NCBI GenBank assembly: GCA_030148745.1
Contig: JASBSV010000052.1
Coordinates: forward strand, 1 to 52,110
Source of the DNA: Paracoccaceae bacterium
GTDB taxonomy: Bacteria > Pseudomonadota > Alphaproteobacteria > Rhodobacterales > Rhodobacteraceae
DNA length: 52,110 nucleotides
Reading direction: 5' to 3'
This document shows, piece by piece, positions 8,467 through 17,321 of this stretch. Made by a program: the position numbers and the translations under genes. Below the pieces are notes generated by a model that had not been told where the DNA came from, ran no database searches, and was given only the letters and a program-made list of their open reading frames with translations. The first letter of the stretch is position 1. Every line of letters starts with the position of its first letter.

Positions 8467-9270
8467 TTACCCGTGAAACCCGATCGCCTTTGATATCTCG
8501 GTTGTCGCGCTAAGCAGCAGGGGGGCGATGGTTCTTTCCAGGTCCTCGTGGCTCTCTTTCGGGTTCAGGATACAAACCACCAGCGCCGCTACCGGATATT
8601 TGTCCTGGTCGAAAATCGGCGCGCCGAATTTCACTTTGCAGCGGGTGATGTCATCGGTGGTGACAATATACCCTTTCGGCCGCGTCGCGCGCAGGTTTTC
8701 GTAAATCTCGGCGGGATCAGACATGGTGCCAGTCGTGAAATTCCCGCTTTCCAATGTTTGAAGAATTTCCAGCGCTTCTTGCTGCGGCAGATGCGCAAGG
8801 ATCGCCCGCCCGGAGGCCGTCCAGTAAAACGGCATCCGCTCGCCCAGAACCGATGACGAATTGTGCACCGCATTCATACGCAAACGTGCGGCAATGATCA
8901 GCTCTTTTTGCAGTTTGATCGCCAGGCTGATCGGGCTTTGCGCGATGTCGGACAAGCGAAACATATGCGGCATCGCCGTCTTGACCAGATCGTCGGTCGC
9001 CAGATAGCCATAACCAAGACGCAGCGCTTTCGGACCCACACGGTATTTTCGCGTCTGTGCATCGCGCAGGAAATACCCGGTCTGAACAAGGGTATTAATA
9101 ATCCGCTGAACCGCGCTTTTTTCGATACCCGTGGCCGCGGCGATATCTATCACGCCCATCGGCCTTGGCGCATCGGCCACGCATTCAAAGACCGACATTC
9201 CCTTGGCAAAGGTCGATGTGCCGCCCCCGCCCTGACCGGGGGGCATCAGGTTGGTATTGTCCAATGTCAT
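8467..9270 (-). CDS. IclR-family transcriptional regulator
   Basis: A 267-residue regulator: N-terminal winged helix (GVIDIAAATGIEKSAVQRIINTLVQTGYF) followed by the IclR effector domain with GERMPFYWTASGRAILAHLP, the loop that frames the ligand pocket. The ATG at 9270 is preceded by AAGGAG at six bases; the upstream GTG at 9276 is too close to that RBS. It is divergent from the peptide-type ABC operon and is its most likely regulator. An alternating dyad cluster at 9355-9381 is the candidate operator. Confidence 0.9.
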   Translation of the reverse strand: MTLDNTNLMPPGQGGGGTSTFAKGMSVFECVADAPRPMGVIDIAAATGIEKSAVQRIINTLVQTGYFLRDAQTRKYRVGPKALRLGYGYLATDDLVKTAMPHMFRLSDIAQSPISLAIKLQKELIIAARLRMNAVHNSSSVLGERMPFYWTASGRAILAHLPQQEALEILQTLESGNFTTGTMSDPAEIYENLRATRPKGYIVTTDDITRCKVKFGAPIFDQDKYPVAALVVCILNPKESHEDLERTIAPLLLSATTEISKAIGFHG

Positions 9271-9354
9271 CCACACTCCTTGGACCGCGCCGGGGTTCAG
9301 CGGGATGGATAGGATATACTCATCCCGATTGCAAAATATTCAAAATGGCGTAAT

Positions 9355-9381
9355 ATGAGAGCTAATCTCATTATATGAGAT
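9355..9381. promoter_or_regulatory. Alternating ATGAGA/TCTCAT dyads, candidate IclR operator
   Basis: Three half sites follow each other: ATGAGA (9355-9360), TCTCAT (9366-9371) and ATGAGA (9375-9380). The last two form a perfect dyad ATCTCAT-TAT-ATGAGAT (9365-9381), the first two a looser one. The block is AT-rich, lies about 85 bases upstream of the iclR start and about 350 before the transporter operon, and is the only strong dyad in the gap. The rest of the gap, apart from the small frame at 9467-9628, shows nothing I can name. Confidence 0.5.
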
Positions 9382-9466
9382 AATTTGAGGAAGTGCAATA
9401 TTATTAAAGCAGATCCGGGCGACCAGAGGCCGTAACAGGACGGGCCACCAAACCGGAAGGAATGAT

Positions 9467-9628
9467 ATGTCAGTTCGATCATTGCCAATGGCTTTGCTGG
9501 CCGCCCTTAAATCCGGGCGCAATGCGCAGGTCACACCGCCATCGGTCGGCTTGGGTGTCTCATCCCCGGTCCAATACCTCAATTACGAATACAAACCGTC
9601 CAAAACACGGGCGCAAGCCCGCGCCTGA
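9467..9628 (+). CDS. Small ORF of unknown function (53 aa)
   Basis: An ATG frame of 53 codons (MSVRSLPMALLAALKSGRNA at its start, ending KTRAQARA) preceded by a good RBS, GGAAGGAA, five bases before the ATG. It lies between the iclR regulatory dyads and the transporter operon, same strand as the operon. The N-terminus is mildly amphipathic, there is no signal peptide and I do not recognise a family. It may be a real small protein, a leader peptide or chance; the good RBS is the only positive sign. Confidence 0.3.
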   Translation: MSVRSLPMALLAALKSGRNAQVTPPSVGLGVSSPVQYLNYEYKPSKTRAQARA

Positions 9629-9734
9629 ATATCTGTGAACCGCGTACCCGTATCGATCGGTCGCCCAATCACAACAAAAAAACGGCCCACGCCATCGGGT
9701 GCGGAGGCATAAACACCAACAAGGGAGAATTCTG

Positions 9735-11237
9735 ATGCTTAAGAAACTTTTGCTGACAATTTATGCGCTGGTGCTGGCGCTTGCGGGGCTTGGGGCCGAT
9801 AGCGCCATGGCCGCGCCGGATAAACTTGTGGTGGATCTGGTCAACGAACCTTCCACCCTCGATCCGCACCGGCAATGGAACCCCGACAGTTACTATGTTT
9901 ACCGCAACATCTATGACAATCTGGTCACCCGTGACACCGCCGGGAAAATCGTTCCGCAGATTGCGACATCGTGGAAGTTGCTCGACGACACGACCGTCGA
10001 ATTCAAGATCCGCACCGACGTCAAGTTCCAGGACGGCTCGCCCCTGACGGCGCAGGACGTGGTGTTTTCGATCAAGCGCATCACCAACCCCGAGTTCAAG
10101 AGCCCGCAGCTGGGTCAGTTCAACTCGATCACCGATGCCACCGCTACCGCGCCCGACACGGTGGTGGTCAAGACCGGCAAACCATATCCGCCGCTGCTTG
10201 CCCAGCTGGTCAAGCTGTCGATTGTGTCTAAAGCCTATACCGAGAAAGTGGGCGACGAAAAACTCAACCTCGAACCGATGGGCAGCGGGCCGTATAAATT
10301 CGTTAGCTGGCAAAAGGGCGTCAAAGTCGAACTGGCGGCCAATGAAAACTATTGGCGCGGCACCCCGCCCTTTGCCGCGGCTGAATTTCGCGCCGTCAAG
10401 GATGCCGCCACACGGATTGCCGATCTGCGCACGGGCAAGGCCGATCTGATCGTGTCACTGAATTCCGACAATGCCGCCGAGTTGAAATCGGCATCGAACC
10501 TTGCCGTCCTGTCGGCCCCGACCGAGCGGGTCGCCTATCTGATGATGAACACCGAATATGGCCCGCTGACCGATGTAAAGGTGCGCCGTGCGGTGGCCTA
10601 TGCACTGGACCGCAAGCTGATCATTGACGCGCTTTTGGGGGGCTATTCACGGATCACCGACGAATTGCTGACACCGGCGCATTTCGGCTATGTGGAGGGG
10701 GTCAAAGCCTATCCTCACGATCCAGTGAAGGCCAAGGCGCTGCTGGCCGAAGCGGGCTATGCCGACGGGGTAACCGTGGAACTGGTCACGGCGCCGGTGT
10801 TTGACCAACGCATCGTTCAGGCGATCCAGCAACAATTGTCGAAGGTCGGGATTACCGTCAAAATATCCATGGGCGACATGAGCACCTTCCTCAAACGGCG
10901 CCGCGCCGACCCCGAGGGTTTTGGCGATATGGTGTTTGGCCGCTGGTCATGTGCCTGTCAGGATGCCGACGGGGTGCTTTACGCGATGTTCCACAGCGAC
11001 AGCGTCTGGTCAAAATATGCCAATCCCGAACTTGACAAGCATCTTGAGGCCGCGCGTTCCGCAATGGACCCTGAGGTGCGGCTAAAGCATTACCGGCTGG
11101 CCAATGATATCATCGCCGATCAGGTGCCCTCGATCCCACTCTATCAGGCGGCGGCTATCTATGGTGCAAAGAAAAACCTTCAGTGGACCCCGACGGCCAA
11201 CGAGAGCCTGTTCTTGATGGATATGTCCTGGAAATAG
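9735..11237 (+). CDS. ABC transporter substrate-binding protein, family 5 (dipeptide/oligopeptide type)
   Basis: A 500-residue periplasmic binding protein with a Sec signal (KKLLLTIYALVLALAGLGADSAMA) and the SBP family 5 pattern: NEPSTLDPHRQWNPDSYYVYRNIYDNLV near the mature N-terminus, LEPMGSGPYKFVSWQKG, and DVKVRRAVAYALDRKLIID. Family 5 proteins bind peptides, nickel chelates, opines, glutathione or sugars. The ATG at 9735 follows AAGGGAG. It opens the operon that continues with two permeases, three enzymes and two ATPases. The gamma-glutamyltransferase in the operon points towards gamma-glutamyl peptides or conjugates as ligand (inference). Confidence 0.93.
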   Translation: MLKKLLLTIYALVLALAGLGADSAMAAPDKLVVDLVNEPSTLDPHRQWNPDSYYVYRNIYDNLVTRDTAGKIVPQIATSWKLLDDTTVEFKIRTDVKFQDGSPLTAQDVVFSIKRITNPEFKSPQLGQFNSITDATATAPDTVVVKTGKPYPPLLAQLVKLSIVSKAYTEKVGDEKLNLEPMGSGPYKFVSWQKGVKVELAANENYWRGTPPFAAAEFRAVKDAATRIADLRTGKADLIVSLNSDNAAELKSASNLAVLSAPTERVAYLMMNTEYGPLTDVKVRRAVAYALDRKLIIDALLGGYSRITDELLTPAHFGYVEGVKAYPHDPVKAKALLAEAGYADGVTVELVTAPVFDQRIVQAIQQQLSKVGITVKISMGDMSTFLKRRRADPEGFGDMVFGRWSCACQDADGVLYAMFHSDSVWSKYANPELDKHLEAARSAMDPEVRLKHYRLANDIIADQVPSIPLYQAAAIYGAKKNLQWTPTANESLFLMDMSWK

Positions 11238-11266
11238 CACCGGGCGTTTTCGTTCCTTAACATTGT

Positions 11267-11290
11267 CTCCGGCGCGTTCACGCGCCGGAG
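11267..11290 (+). other. Intercistronic stem-loop after the binding-protein gene
   Basis: CTCCGGCGCG-TTCA-CGCGCCGGAG: a perfect 10-bp stem with a 4-base loop between the binding-protein stop and the first permease. It has no T tract, so it is not a classical terminator. Such stems behind binding-protein genes often protect the upstream mRNA and let the binding protein be made in excess over the membrane subunits; that role here is inference. Confidence 0.65.
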
Positions 11291-11324
11291 CCGAGGCAAT
11301 TCTCTGCCGGGCAAGGAGGTCTGA

Positions 11325-12254
11325 GTGAACAGCTTTCTGGTGAAACGTCTGGGACAGACCATTTTGTCGGTCTGGGGGGTGATCACGGTGGTTTTCATCA
11401 TCCTGCAAATGTCGGGCGATCCGACCCTTCTGATGGTGCCCGAGGGCGCCACCCAGGCGGATATCGACAGCCTGCGCTTGCAGCTGGGCTTTGACCGGCC
11501 AATGATCGTGCAATACGGCGATTACCTCTGGCGGCTGGCGCGGCTCGACATGGGCGTATCGCTTGTCCAGAACATTCCTGTCGTGGACATCCTCGCGCCG
11601 CGCATTTTCTATACGTTGTATCTGGCCTCTGCGGCCCTGTTGGTCGCCTTTGGTATTGGCCTGCCTGTGGGAATTTACATCGGCATATTCCGCAACAACC
11701 CACTGTCACGCGCTCTGATGGCAGTCGTTCTGATCGGTCAGAGCATGCCGACCTTCTGGAGCGGTATATTGCTGATCATGCTGTTTGCCGTGAACTGGGC
11801 GATATTGCCGTCCTCGGGGGCCGAAGGCGCCACCTCGATCATCCTGCCGGCGATCACGCTGGGGGCATTGTCGATGGCCACGGTGGCACGGATCACCCGT
11901 ACAAGCATCATTGAGGAGCTGGGCAAGGAATACATCCGCGCGGCCAAGGCGCGCGGGCTGTCTTTTGCGGCGGTCATCGGGCGCCATGTGATGCGCAACG
12001 CGTCGATCCCGCTGATCACCATCGCGGCGCTCGAGCTGTCGAACCTGCTTGCCGGCGCTGTGATCGTAGAGACGGTATTTGCCTGGCCGGGCCTTGGGCT
12101 TTTGGCGGTGCAATCGATCGAGGCGCGCGATTTTCCCGTGGTGCAGGTTTTGGTGCTTCTGGGATCGGTGGTTTACATCGGCCTGAACCTGATCGCCGAT
12201 ATCCTCTATAGCGTGGTCGATCCGCGCATCAAACTCGACGGGCAACAAGGATGA
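11325..12254 (+). CDS. ABC transporter permease, DppB type
   Basis: A 309-residue inner-membrane permease with six hydrophobic segments. The DppB N-terminus (FLVKRLGQTILSVWGVITVVFIILQMSGDPT), the extracytoplasmic part LRLQLGFDRPMIVQYGDYLWRLARLDMGVSL and the EAA loop (EYIRAAKARGLSFAAVIGRHVMRNASIPL) are all present. GTG start at 11325 with a strong AAGGAGGT. Overlaps the next permease by four bases (ATGA). Confidence 0.93.
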   Translation: MNSFLVKRLGQTILSVWGVITVVFIILQMSGDPTLLMVPEGATQADIDSLRLQLGFDRPMIVQYGDYLWRLARLDMGVSLVQNIPVVDILAPRIFYTLYLASAALLVAFGIGLPVGIYIGIFRNNPLSRALMAVVLIGQSMPTFWSGILLIMLFAVNWAILPSSGAEGATSIILPAITLGALSMATVARITRTSIIEELGKEYIRAAKARGLSFAAVIGRHVMRNASIPLITIAALELSNLLAGAVIVETVFAWPGLGLLAVQSIEARDFPVVQVLVLLGSVVYIGLNLIADILYSVVDPRIKLDGQQG

Positions 12255-13135
12255 GCCCGACCGATATCCCCGACCAGACCCAGCCCGTCCTGCGGCGCCT
12301 GACCCGGGCGGCAGAGCTGCGACGAATGTGGCCGCTTTACCTGATTTTCACAACCTTCGCCCTTGCGGCACTTCTGGCGCCGCTTGCCGCACCATTCGAT
12401 CCGATGGAACAGGATCTCTTTGCCCGTCTCAAACCGCCCGGAACGACATTGGGCGGCTACATTTACTGGCTGGGCACGGATGAGCTGGGCCGGGATCTGC
12501 TTAGCCGGATCATCTATGGCGCGCGGGTGTCGATGATGGTGGCCCTGTTGTCGGTGACCGTGTCGATGATCACCGGCACCGCAATCGGTCTGGCAGCGGG
12601 GTATTTCCGGGGCTGGGTCGAGGTGATCCTGATGCGGTTGGTCGATATCATTCTGTCGATTCCGGCAATCCTGCTTGCGATCATCGCGGTGGCGGTTCTG
12701 GGACCGGGCCTTCAGAATCTGGTGATTGTTCTGGGCTTTACCCGCTGGCCGCGATACGCCCGCGTCGCCTATGGTCAGACGCTGGGGGTGGCCAATATGC
12801 CTTTTGTGGCGGCCTCGCGCTTTATCGGGCTGGCGTCCTGGCGCATTCTGGTCCGGCATATCCTGCCCAATATCGTGGCCCCGCTGATCGTGGTGGCCAC
12901 GCTGGAATTCGGCCTGATGATCATCTGGGAGGCCGGCCTGTCCTTTCTGGGTCTGGGTGTGCAGCCGCCGACGCCAAGCTGGGGATCTATCCTGAGCACG
13001 GGGCGCAATTATGTCGCCTCGGCCTGGTGGATTTCGACCCTGACCGGCGCCTGCCTGTTCCTGCTGGTGCTATCGGTCAACATGATCGGGGATTTCCTGC
13101 GCGACCGTTTCGATCCCCACTCAATCAAACGCTGA
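12251..13135 (+). CDS. ABC transporter permease, DppC type
   Basis: A 294-residue permease of the DppC class. It has the N-terminal helix followed by the OppC-type periplasmic motif GTDELGRDLLSRIIYGARVSMMVAL (about residues 76-100), the EAA loop MPFVAASRFIGLASWRILVRHILPNIVAPLI, and the C-terminal SFLGLGVQPPTPSWGS signature. It pairs with the preceding permease as a heterodimer. ATG at 12251 overlaps the stop of the upstream gene. Confidence 0.93.
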   Translation: MSPTDIPDQTQPVLRRLTRAAELRRMWPLYLIFTTFALAALLAPLAAPFDPMEQDLFARLKPPGTTLGGYIYWLGTDELGRDLLSRIIYGARVSMMVALLSVTVSMITGTAIGLAAGYFRGWVEVILMRLVDIILSIPAILLAIIAVAVLGPGLQNLVIVLGFTRWPRYARVAYGQTLGVANMPFVAASRFIGLASWRILVRHILPNIVAPLIVVATLEFGLMIIWEAGLSFLGLGVQPPTPSWGSILSTGRNYVASAWWISTLTGACLFLLVLSVNMIGDFLRDRFDPHSIKR

Positions 13136-13152
13136 ACAAAGGACGCCTGCCA

Positions 13153-13908
13153 ATGAATGACGACTTCAGGGATGCCAAAGTGGTCCTGACCGGGGCCTGC
13201 GGGGTTTTCGGACGATATATCTCGGCGGCTTTTGCCAAGGCCGGTGCGCAGCTGTGCCTGTCGGATATGCGGGGCGACGCGCTGACCGATCTGGTGGCGG
13301 AACTGGGCCTCAAAGACGGATCGTACCTGACCCACACAACCCAGCTGACCGAAGCGCAATCCTGCGCCGATCTTGTTGCGCTTGTGGCGCGCGAATGGGA
13401 AACGCCGGACATCGTGATCAACAACGCCGGGGTCTATCCCAGCGCCTTGCTGATGGATACGCCGGTTTCGGAATGGGACCGGATATTCGGCGTCAACCTG
13501 CGCGCGCCTTTCGTGCTGTCCACCGGCTTTGCGCAGCTGATGAAAGACCAAAAGAACGGCGGTAACATCATCAACATCTCATCGGGGGCGGCGCGCCGGG
13601 TGCGCCCGACCACAGTGGCCTATTGCACCTCCAAGGCGGCCCTGAACCACCTGTCCAAAGGGATGGCGCTGGAGTTTGCCCCCTTTGGAATTCGCGTCAA
13701 CGTGGTCGAGCCGGGCTTTGCCCCCGGCAGCGTCGTCAGCCCGCTTAGCGACGAACATATCGCCCGCGTCACCGAGAATATACCTCTGGGGCGGGTTTCG
13801 GGGCCCGATGATGTAGCGAACGCCATCATGTTCCTATGCTCGCCCAAAGGCGAGTTCATCACCGGCGCGGTGCTGAGCGTCGATGGCGGAAATTCGATTG
13901 GTAACTGA
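13153..13908 (+). CDS. Short-chain dehydrogenase/reductase (SDR)
   Basis: A 251-residue classical SDR. It shows the nucleotide-binding motif TGACGVFG (residues 13-20), the structural NNAG (90-93), the catalytic Ser in NISSGA (about 143), and Tyr157/Lys161 in YCTSK. Asp38 at the end of beta 2 (LSDMR) suggests NAD rather than NADP. It should oxidise or reduce a hydroxyl/keto group on the compound imported by the surrounding ABC system. The ATG at 13153 lies 17 bases after the permease stop with AAAGGA upstream. Substrate unknown. Confidence 0.9.
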   Translation: MNDDFRDAKVVLTGACGVFGRYISAAFAKAGAQLCLSDMRGDALTDLVAELGLKDGSYLTHTTQLTEAQSCADLVALVAREWETPDIVINNAGVYPSALLMDTPVSEWDRIFGVNLRAPFVLSTGFAQLMKDQKNGGNIINISSGAARRVRPTTVAYCTSKAALNHLSKGMALEFAPFGIRVNVVEPGFAPGSVVSPLSDEHIARVTENIPLGRVSGPDDVANAIMFLCSPKGEFITGAVLSVDGGNSIGN

Positions 13909-13919
13909 GAGGCTCCGGA

Positions 13920-14777
13920 ATGAAGCGCTATAAATACCAATGGCCGGGCGACAAAAGCTGCGCCTTTGTGTTCTCGGTGGATGTCGATGCCGAAAGCCCG
14001 TTTCAATGGGACAATCGCGGCAAGCCGGTTGCCGGTCTGGGCGAGCTTGAACAGCGGCGGTTTGGCCCGCGTGAGGGGCTTTACCGCATCACCGATCTTC
14101 TGGATGAGTTTTCAGCCAAAGGCAGCTTTTTTGTCCCCGGCGTCGTTGCCGACAGATATCCCGAAATCCTGCCCTATCTGACGGAACAGGGGCATGAGAC
14201 CGGACTTCACGGATATTATCACGAGCGTGTTCAGCAGCTTACACCAGACGAAAATGCCGCCGTTCTGGACAAGAGCATCGCCACATATCAGGCCCACACC
14301 GGTCAGGCCCCCCGGGCCTACCGCTCACCCGCGTGGGAATTGACGCCAGAGCTGGTCGCGATGCTGAAAACCCGCGGGATCGTCTATGACAGCTCGCTCA
14401 TGGGATATGACCATCCCTATTGCATCGACGGTCTGGCCGAGGTGCCGGTGCAATGGGTGCTGGATGATGCAATCTATTTCAAGTTTTCCGGCAACGGCAC
14501 CGACGCATGGCATTACGCCAGCCCCGATGGGGTGTTCAATCGCTGGATCGAGGAGTTTGAAGGCCAGCGCGAGTTTGGCGGCCTGTTCATGCTGACCTGT
14601 CACCCGTGGATATCGGGGCGGGCACAGCGCATCCGGCTGCTGCGCCGCCTGATGACCCATATCCGCCAGTACGACGATGTCTGGTGGGCCACCGCCGCCG
14701 AGGTCGCAGCCCATCACATCGCGACACAGGCCACACGGTTCGAGGTCTCGGCCGATCTGATCGACACGAATTTCTAG
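13920..14777 (+). CDS. Polysaccharide-deacetylase-fold amidohydrolase (NodB/PuuE-like)
   Basis: A 285-residue protein with the NodB deacetylase fold. Metal-binding residues are visible as the Asp of VDVDAE (20-25) and the two histidines of HGYYH (97-101), followed by YRSPAWEL (about 134-141). It has no signal peptide and resembles the cytoplasmic subgroup (allantoinase PuuE, HpPgdA-like imidases) rather than cell-wall deacetylases, so hydrolysis of a cyclic imide, ureide or N-acyl group on an imported metabolite is the best guess. Lies 12 bases after the SDR gene. Confidence 0.88.
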   Translation: MKRYKYQWPGDKSCAFVFSVDVDAESPFQWDNRGKPVAGLGELEQRRFGPREGLYRITDLLDEFSAKGSFFVPGVVADRYPEILPYLTEQGHETGLHGYYHERVQQLTPDENAAVLDKSIATYQAHTGQAPRAYRSPAWELTPELVAMLKTRGIVYDSSLMGYDHPYCIDGLAEVPVQWVLDDAIYFKFSGNGTDAWHYASPDGVFNRWIEEFEGQREFGGLFMLTCHPWISGRAQRIRLLRRLMTHIRQYDDVWWATAAEVAAHHIATQATRFEVSADLIDTNF

Positions 14778-14787
14778 GAGCGCTTTT

Positions 14788-16350
14788 TTGGACACGCAAA
14801 ACTGGGACATTCGCAAACCCGCCGTCAACAGCGAACATGGGCTGGTCTCGGCCCAGAACCGGCAGGCGGCGGCCATCGGGGCAAAGGTATTGCGCGAAGG
14901 CGGCAATGCGGTGGACGCGGCCGTCACCACCGCCTTTGCCCTGGGCGTGCTTGAGCCGTGGATGAGCGGCATCGGCGGTGGTGGTCTGATGACGCTTTGG
15001 CAGGCAAAAGAGCGGTCCGCCCATGTGATCGATTTCAGCATGGTCGCGTCAAAGGCGCTGGACCCCGGCGCCTATCCGCCGGTCGAGGGCGAAGGCGGGG
15101 ACATGTTCACATGGCCCGCGGTCCACGATGACAGCAATGTCCTTGGGTATAAATCCATCTGCGTTCCGGGCGCGGTGGACGGATTTGGGCAGGCGCTGGC
15201 GCGGTTCGGCACCATCGGATTTGACCGCGCGCTGGCGCCCGCGATTGATCTTGCCGAGCGCGGCGTTGCGGTGAACTGGTTCACCACACTGACACTGGCC
15301 ACAGCCGCCGCCGAACTGGCGAGATACCCTCAGGCCGCCGGTATTTTCATGCCCGGCGGTCATCCCCTTGCAGCGCCGCCAAACGGGGCCGCAGCGCCGC
15401 ACATCCACCAGCCTGATCTTGCCGCCACTCTGCGCCATCTGGCCCGGAACGGCCCGCGCGCATTTTACGAAGGCACGTTGGCGGCAGCCCTTGTGGCCGA
15501 CATGCAAGCCGGCGGCGGGTTTCTGACCGATGACGATCTGGCCAATTACCGCGCCGAAATCGTCTCTCCGCTTTCTTTTGCCTACCGCGATAGCGTGGTG
15601 CATACCACACCCGGTCTGACGGCGGGGCCGACGCTGCGCGCGGCTTTGGCGTATCTGGCGACATCGCTGCCTGTCGGCGCTGCGCTTGACGGAGCGGCGT
15701 TTCTGGCCAATGCGCAGGCTTTGCAGCAGGCCTATCAGAGCCGTTTTGCCACAATGGGCCACGCGGGGGATCGCAATTCCTGCACCACGCATATCTGTGT
15801 GGTGGACGGGCAAGGCAACATGGTATCGCTGACCAACACGCTGCTGTCGCGGTTCGGCTCCAAAGTGGTGCTGCCGCAAAGCGGCGTTTTGATGAACAAC
15901 GGCGTGATGTGGTTCGACACCCGCCCCGGCAATCCAAATTCGATCGCCCCCGGCATGCGCCCCTTGTGCAATATGTGCCCGACGATCGTGACCCGCGATG
16001 GCGCGCCTGCCTTTGCGCTGGGCGCATCGGGCGGACGGCAGATCGTCTCGGCCGTCTGTCAGCTGATCTCGCTGCTGGTCGATCATGGGCTGACACTGGA
16101 GGATGCGATCCACCATCCGCGACTGGACATGAGCGGGGGGCCACATGTGACGCTGGACAGCCGCCTGCCAGCTGACTGGATGGATGTGATTGCCGCGAAG
16201 ATGCCCGCGAAATGGGCAGAATCAAGCGTCTATCCGGTGCTTTTTGCTATAGCGTCAGCAGTCGCAAGAGACACCGCAAGCGGCATCAATACCGGCGTGG
16301 CCGAGCCGTCGCACCCATTGTCCGGCGTTATGGCCGAGGCTCCCGCATGA
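14788..16350 (+). CDS. Gamma-glutamyltransferase-family protein
   Basis: A 520-residue member of the gamma-glutamyltransferase/cephalosporin acylase family. The autoprocessing site is the Thr of CTTHICVVDGQGNMVSLTN (nucleophile about Thr333), after which a large and a small subunit are expected; GASGGRQIVSAV in the small subunit forms the substrate-holding Gly pair. Most such enzymes are exported, but no signal peptide is visible (start DTQNWDIRKPAVNSEHG), so it probably works in the cytoplasm on imported gamma-glutamyl compounds. It starts with TTG at 14788, seven bases after AGGAG, and its stop overlaps the next ATPase start (ATGA). Confidence 0.92.
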   Translation: MDTQNWDIRKPAVNSEHGLVSAQNRQAAAIGAKVLREGGNAVDAAVTTAFALGVLEPWMSGIGGGGLMTLWQAKERSAHVIDFSMVASKALDPGAYPPVEGEGGDMFTWPAVHDDSNVLGYKSICVPGAVDGFGQALARFGTIGFDRALAPAIDLAERGVAVNWFTTLTLATAAAELARYPQAAGIFMPGGHPLAAPPNGAAAPHIHQPDLAATLRHLARNGPRAFYEGTLAAALVADMQAGGGFLTDDDLANYRAEIVSPLSFAYRDSVVHTTPGLTAGPTLRAALAYLATSLPVGAALDGAAFLANAQALQQAYQSRFATMGHAGDRNSCTTHICVVDGQGNMVSLTNTLLSRFGSKVVLPQSGVLMNNGVMWFDTRPGNPNSIAPGMRPLCNMCPTIVTRDGAPAFALGASGGRQIVSAVCQLISLLVDHGLTLEDAIHHPRLDMSGGPHVTLDSRLPADWMDVIAAKMPAKWAESSVYPVLFAIASAVARDTASGINTGVAEPSHPLSGVMAEAPA

Positions 16351-17321
16351 GCGCGCCGCCGGCAATCGAGGTGACCGATCTGTCGCTGAAAATCGGCGGT
16401 GTCGATATCCTGTCGCAGGTAAGTTTCGCGGTGAACCCCGGTCAGACGCTGGCCATTGTGGGCGAATCCGGCTGCGGCAAAAGCATAACGGCGCTGGCGG
16501 TCATGGGGCTGCTGCCGGAGGGTGCAGAGATTACATCGGGCAGCATTCGTCTTGCCGGTCGTGATCTGGTCTCCCTGCCCGAGCGCGAGATGCAGACCCT
16601 TCGCGGCAACGCCGTTTCGATGATCTTTCAGGAACCGATGCTGGCACTTGATCCATTGATGCAGGTGGGCGATCAGATCGCCGAAGCGCTTACCGCACAC
16701 GGAAAATCCAGCCGGCAGGATGCCACGGACGAGGCGCGGAGATTGCTTGAGCGGGTCGGCATCTCGGACGCCGGCAAACGGCTGAGACAATATCCGTTCG
16801 AACTTTCAGGCGGCATGTGCCAGCGCATCATGATTGCCACGGCGCTGGCGTGCCGCCCTTCGGTTCTGATCGCGGATGAACCGACGACCGCACTGGACGT
16901 GACCATCCAGGCCCAGATCCTGAGATTGATCAAAGAGCTGGGCGAAGAATTGCAAACCGCGATCGTTCTGATCACCCATGATCTGGGGGTGGTTGCGGAC
17001 ACAGCCGATCAGGTTGCGGTGATGTATGCAGGCAGCGTGGTCGAACAGGGCAATGTGCATGATATATTCGCCCATCCCGGCCATCCTTACACCCAGGCCC
17101 TATTGCGCTCGATCCCGCGGCTGGATGGGGTGCCAAAGGCCGAACTTGCGGTCATCGACGGCATGGTGCCCGATGCCCGCCACTGGCCCCAGGGATGCCG
17201 GTTTCACCCGCGATGCGACCTGGCCATTGCCCGCTGTACAGCCGAGCGCCCGGCCCTGGAGCCGCAGGAGGCACCCGATCACAAGGTGGCCTGCTGGCGC
17301 GCTGGCGAGGTGCCGCAATGA
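16347..17321 (+). CDS. ABC transporter ATP-binding protein, DppD type
   Basis: A 324-residue ATPase with Walker A GESGCGKS (39-46), the Q-loop in MIFQEPM, signature LSGGMCQRI, Walker B VLIADEPTTALD and the C-terminal oligopeptide/dipeptide extension with its four-Cys-type motif (GCRFHPRCDLAIARC), as in DppD/OppD proteins whose C-terminus can hold an Fe-S cluster. ATG at 16347 overlaps the preceding stop. It forms a heterodimer with the next gene product to energise the two permeases encoded 3 kb upstream. Confidence 0.93.
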   Translation: MSAPPAIEVTDLSLKIGGVDILSQVSFAVNPGQTLAIVGESGCGKSITALAVMGLLPEGAEITSGSIRLAGRDLVSLPEREMQTLRGNAVSMIFQEPMLALDPLMQVGDQIAEALTAHGKSSRQDATDEARRLLERVGISDAGKRLRQYPFELSGGMCQRIMIATALACRPSVLIADEPTTALDVTIQAQILRLIKELGEELQTAIVLITHDLGVVADTADQVAVMYAGSVVEQGNVHDIFAHPGHPYTQALLRSIPRLDGVPKAELAVIDGMVPDARHWPQGCRFHPRCDLAIARCTAERPALEPQEAPDHKVACWRAGEVPQ

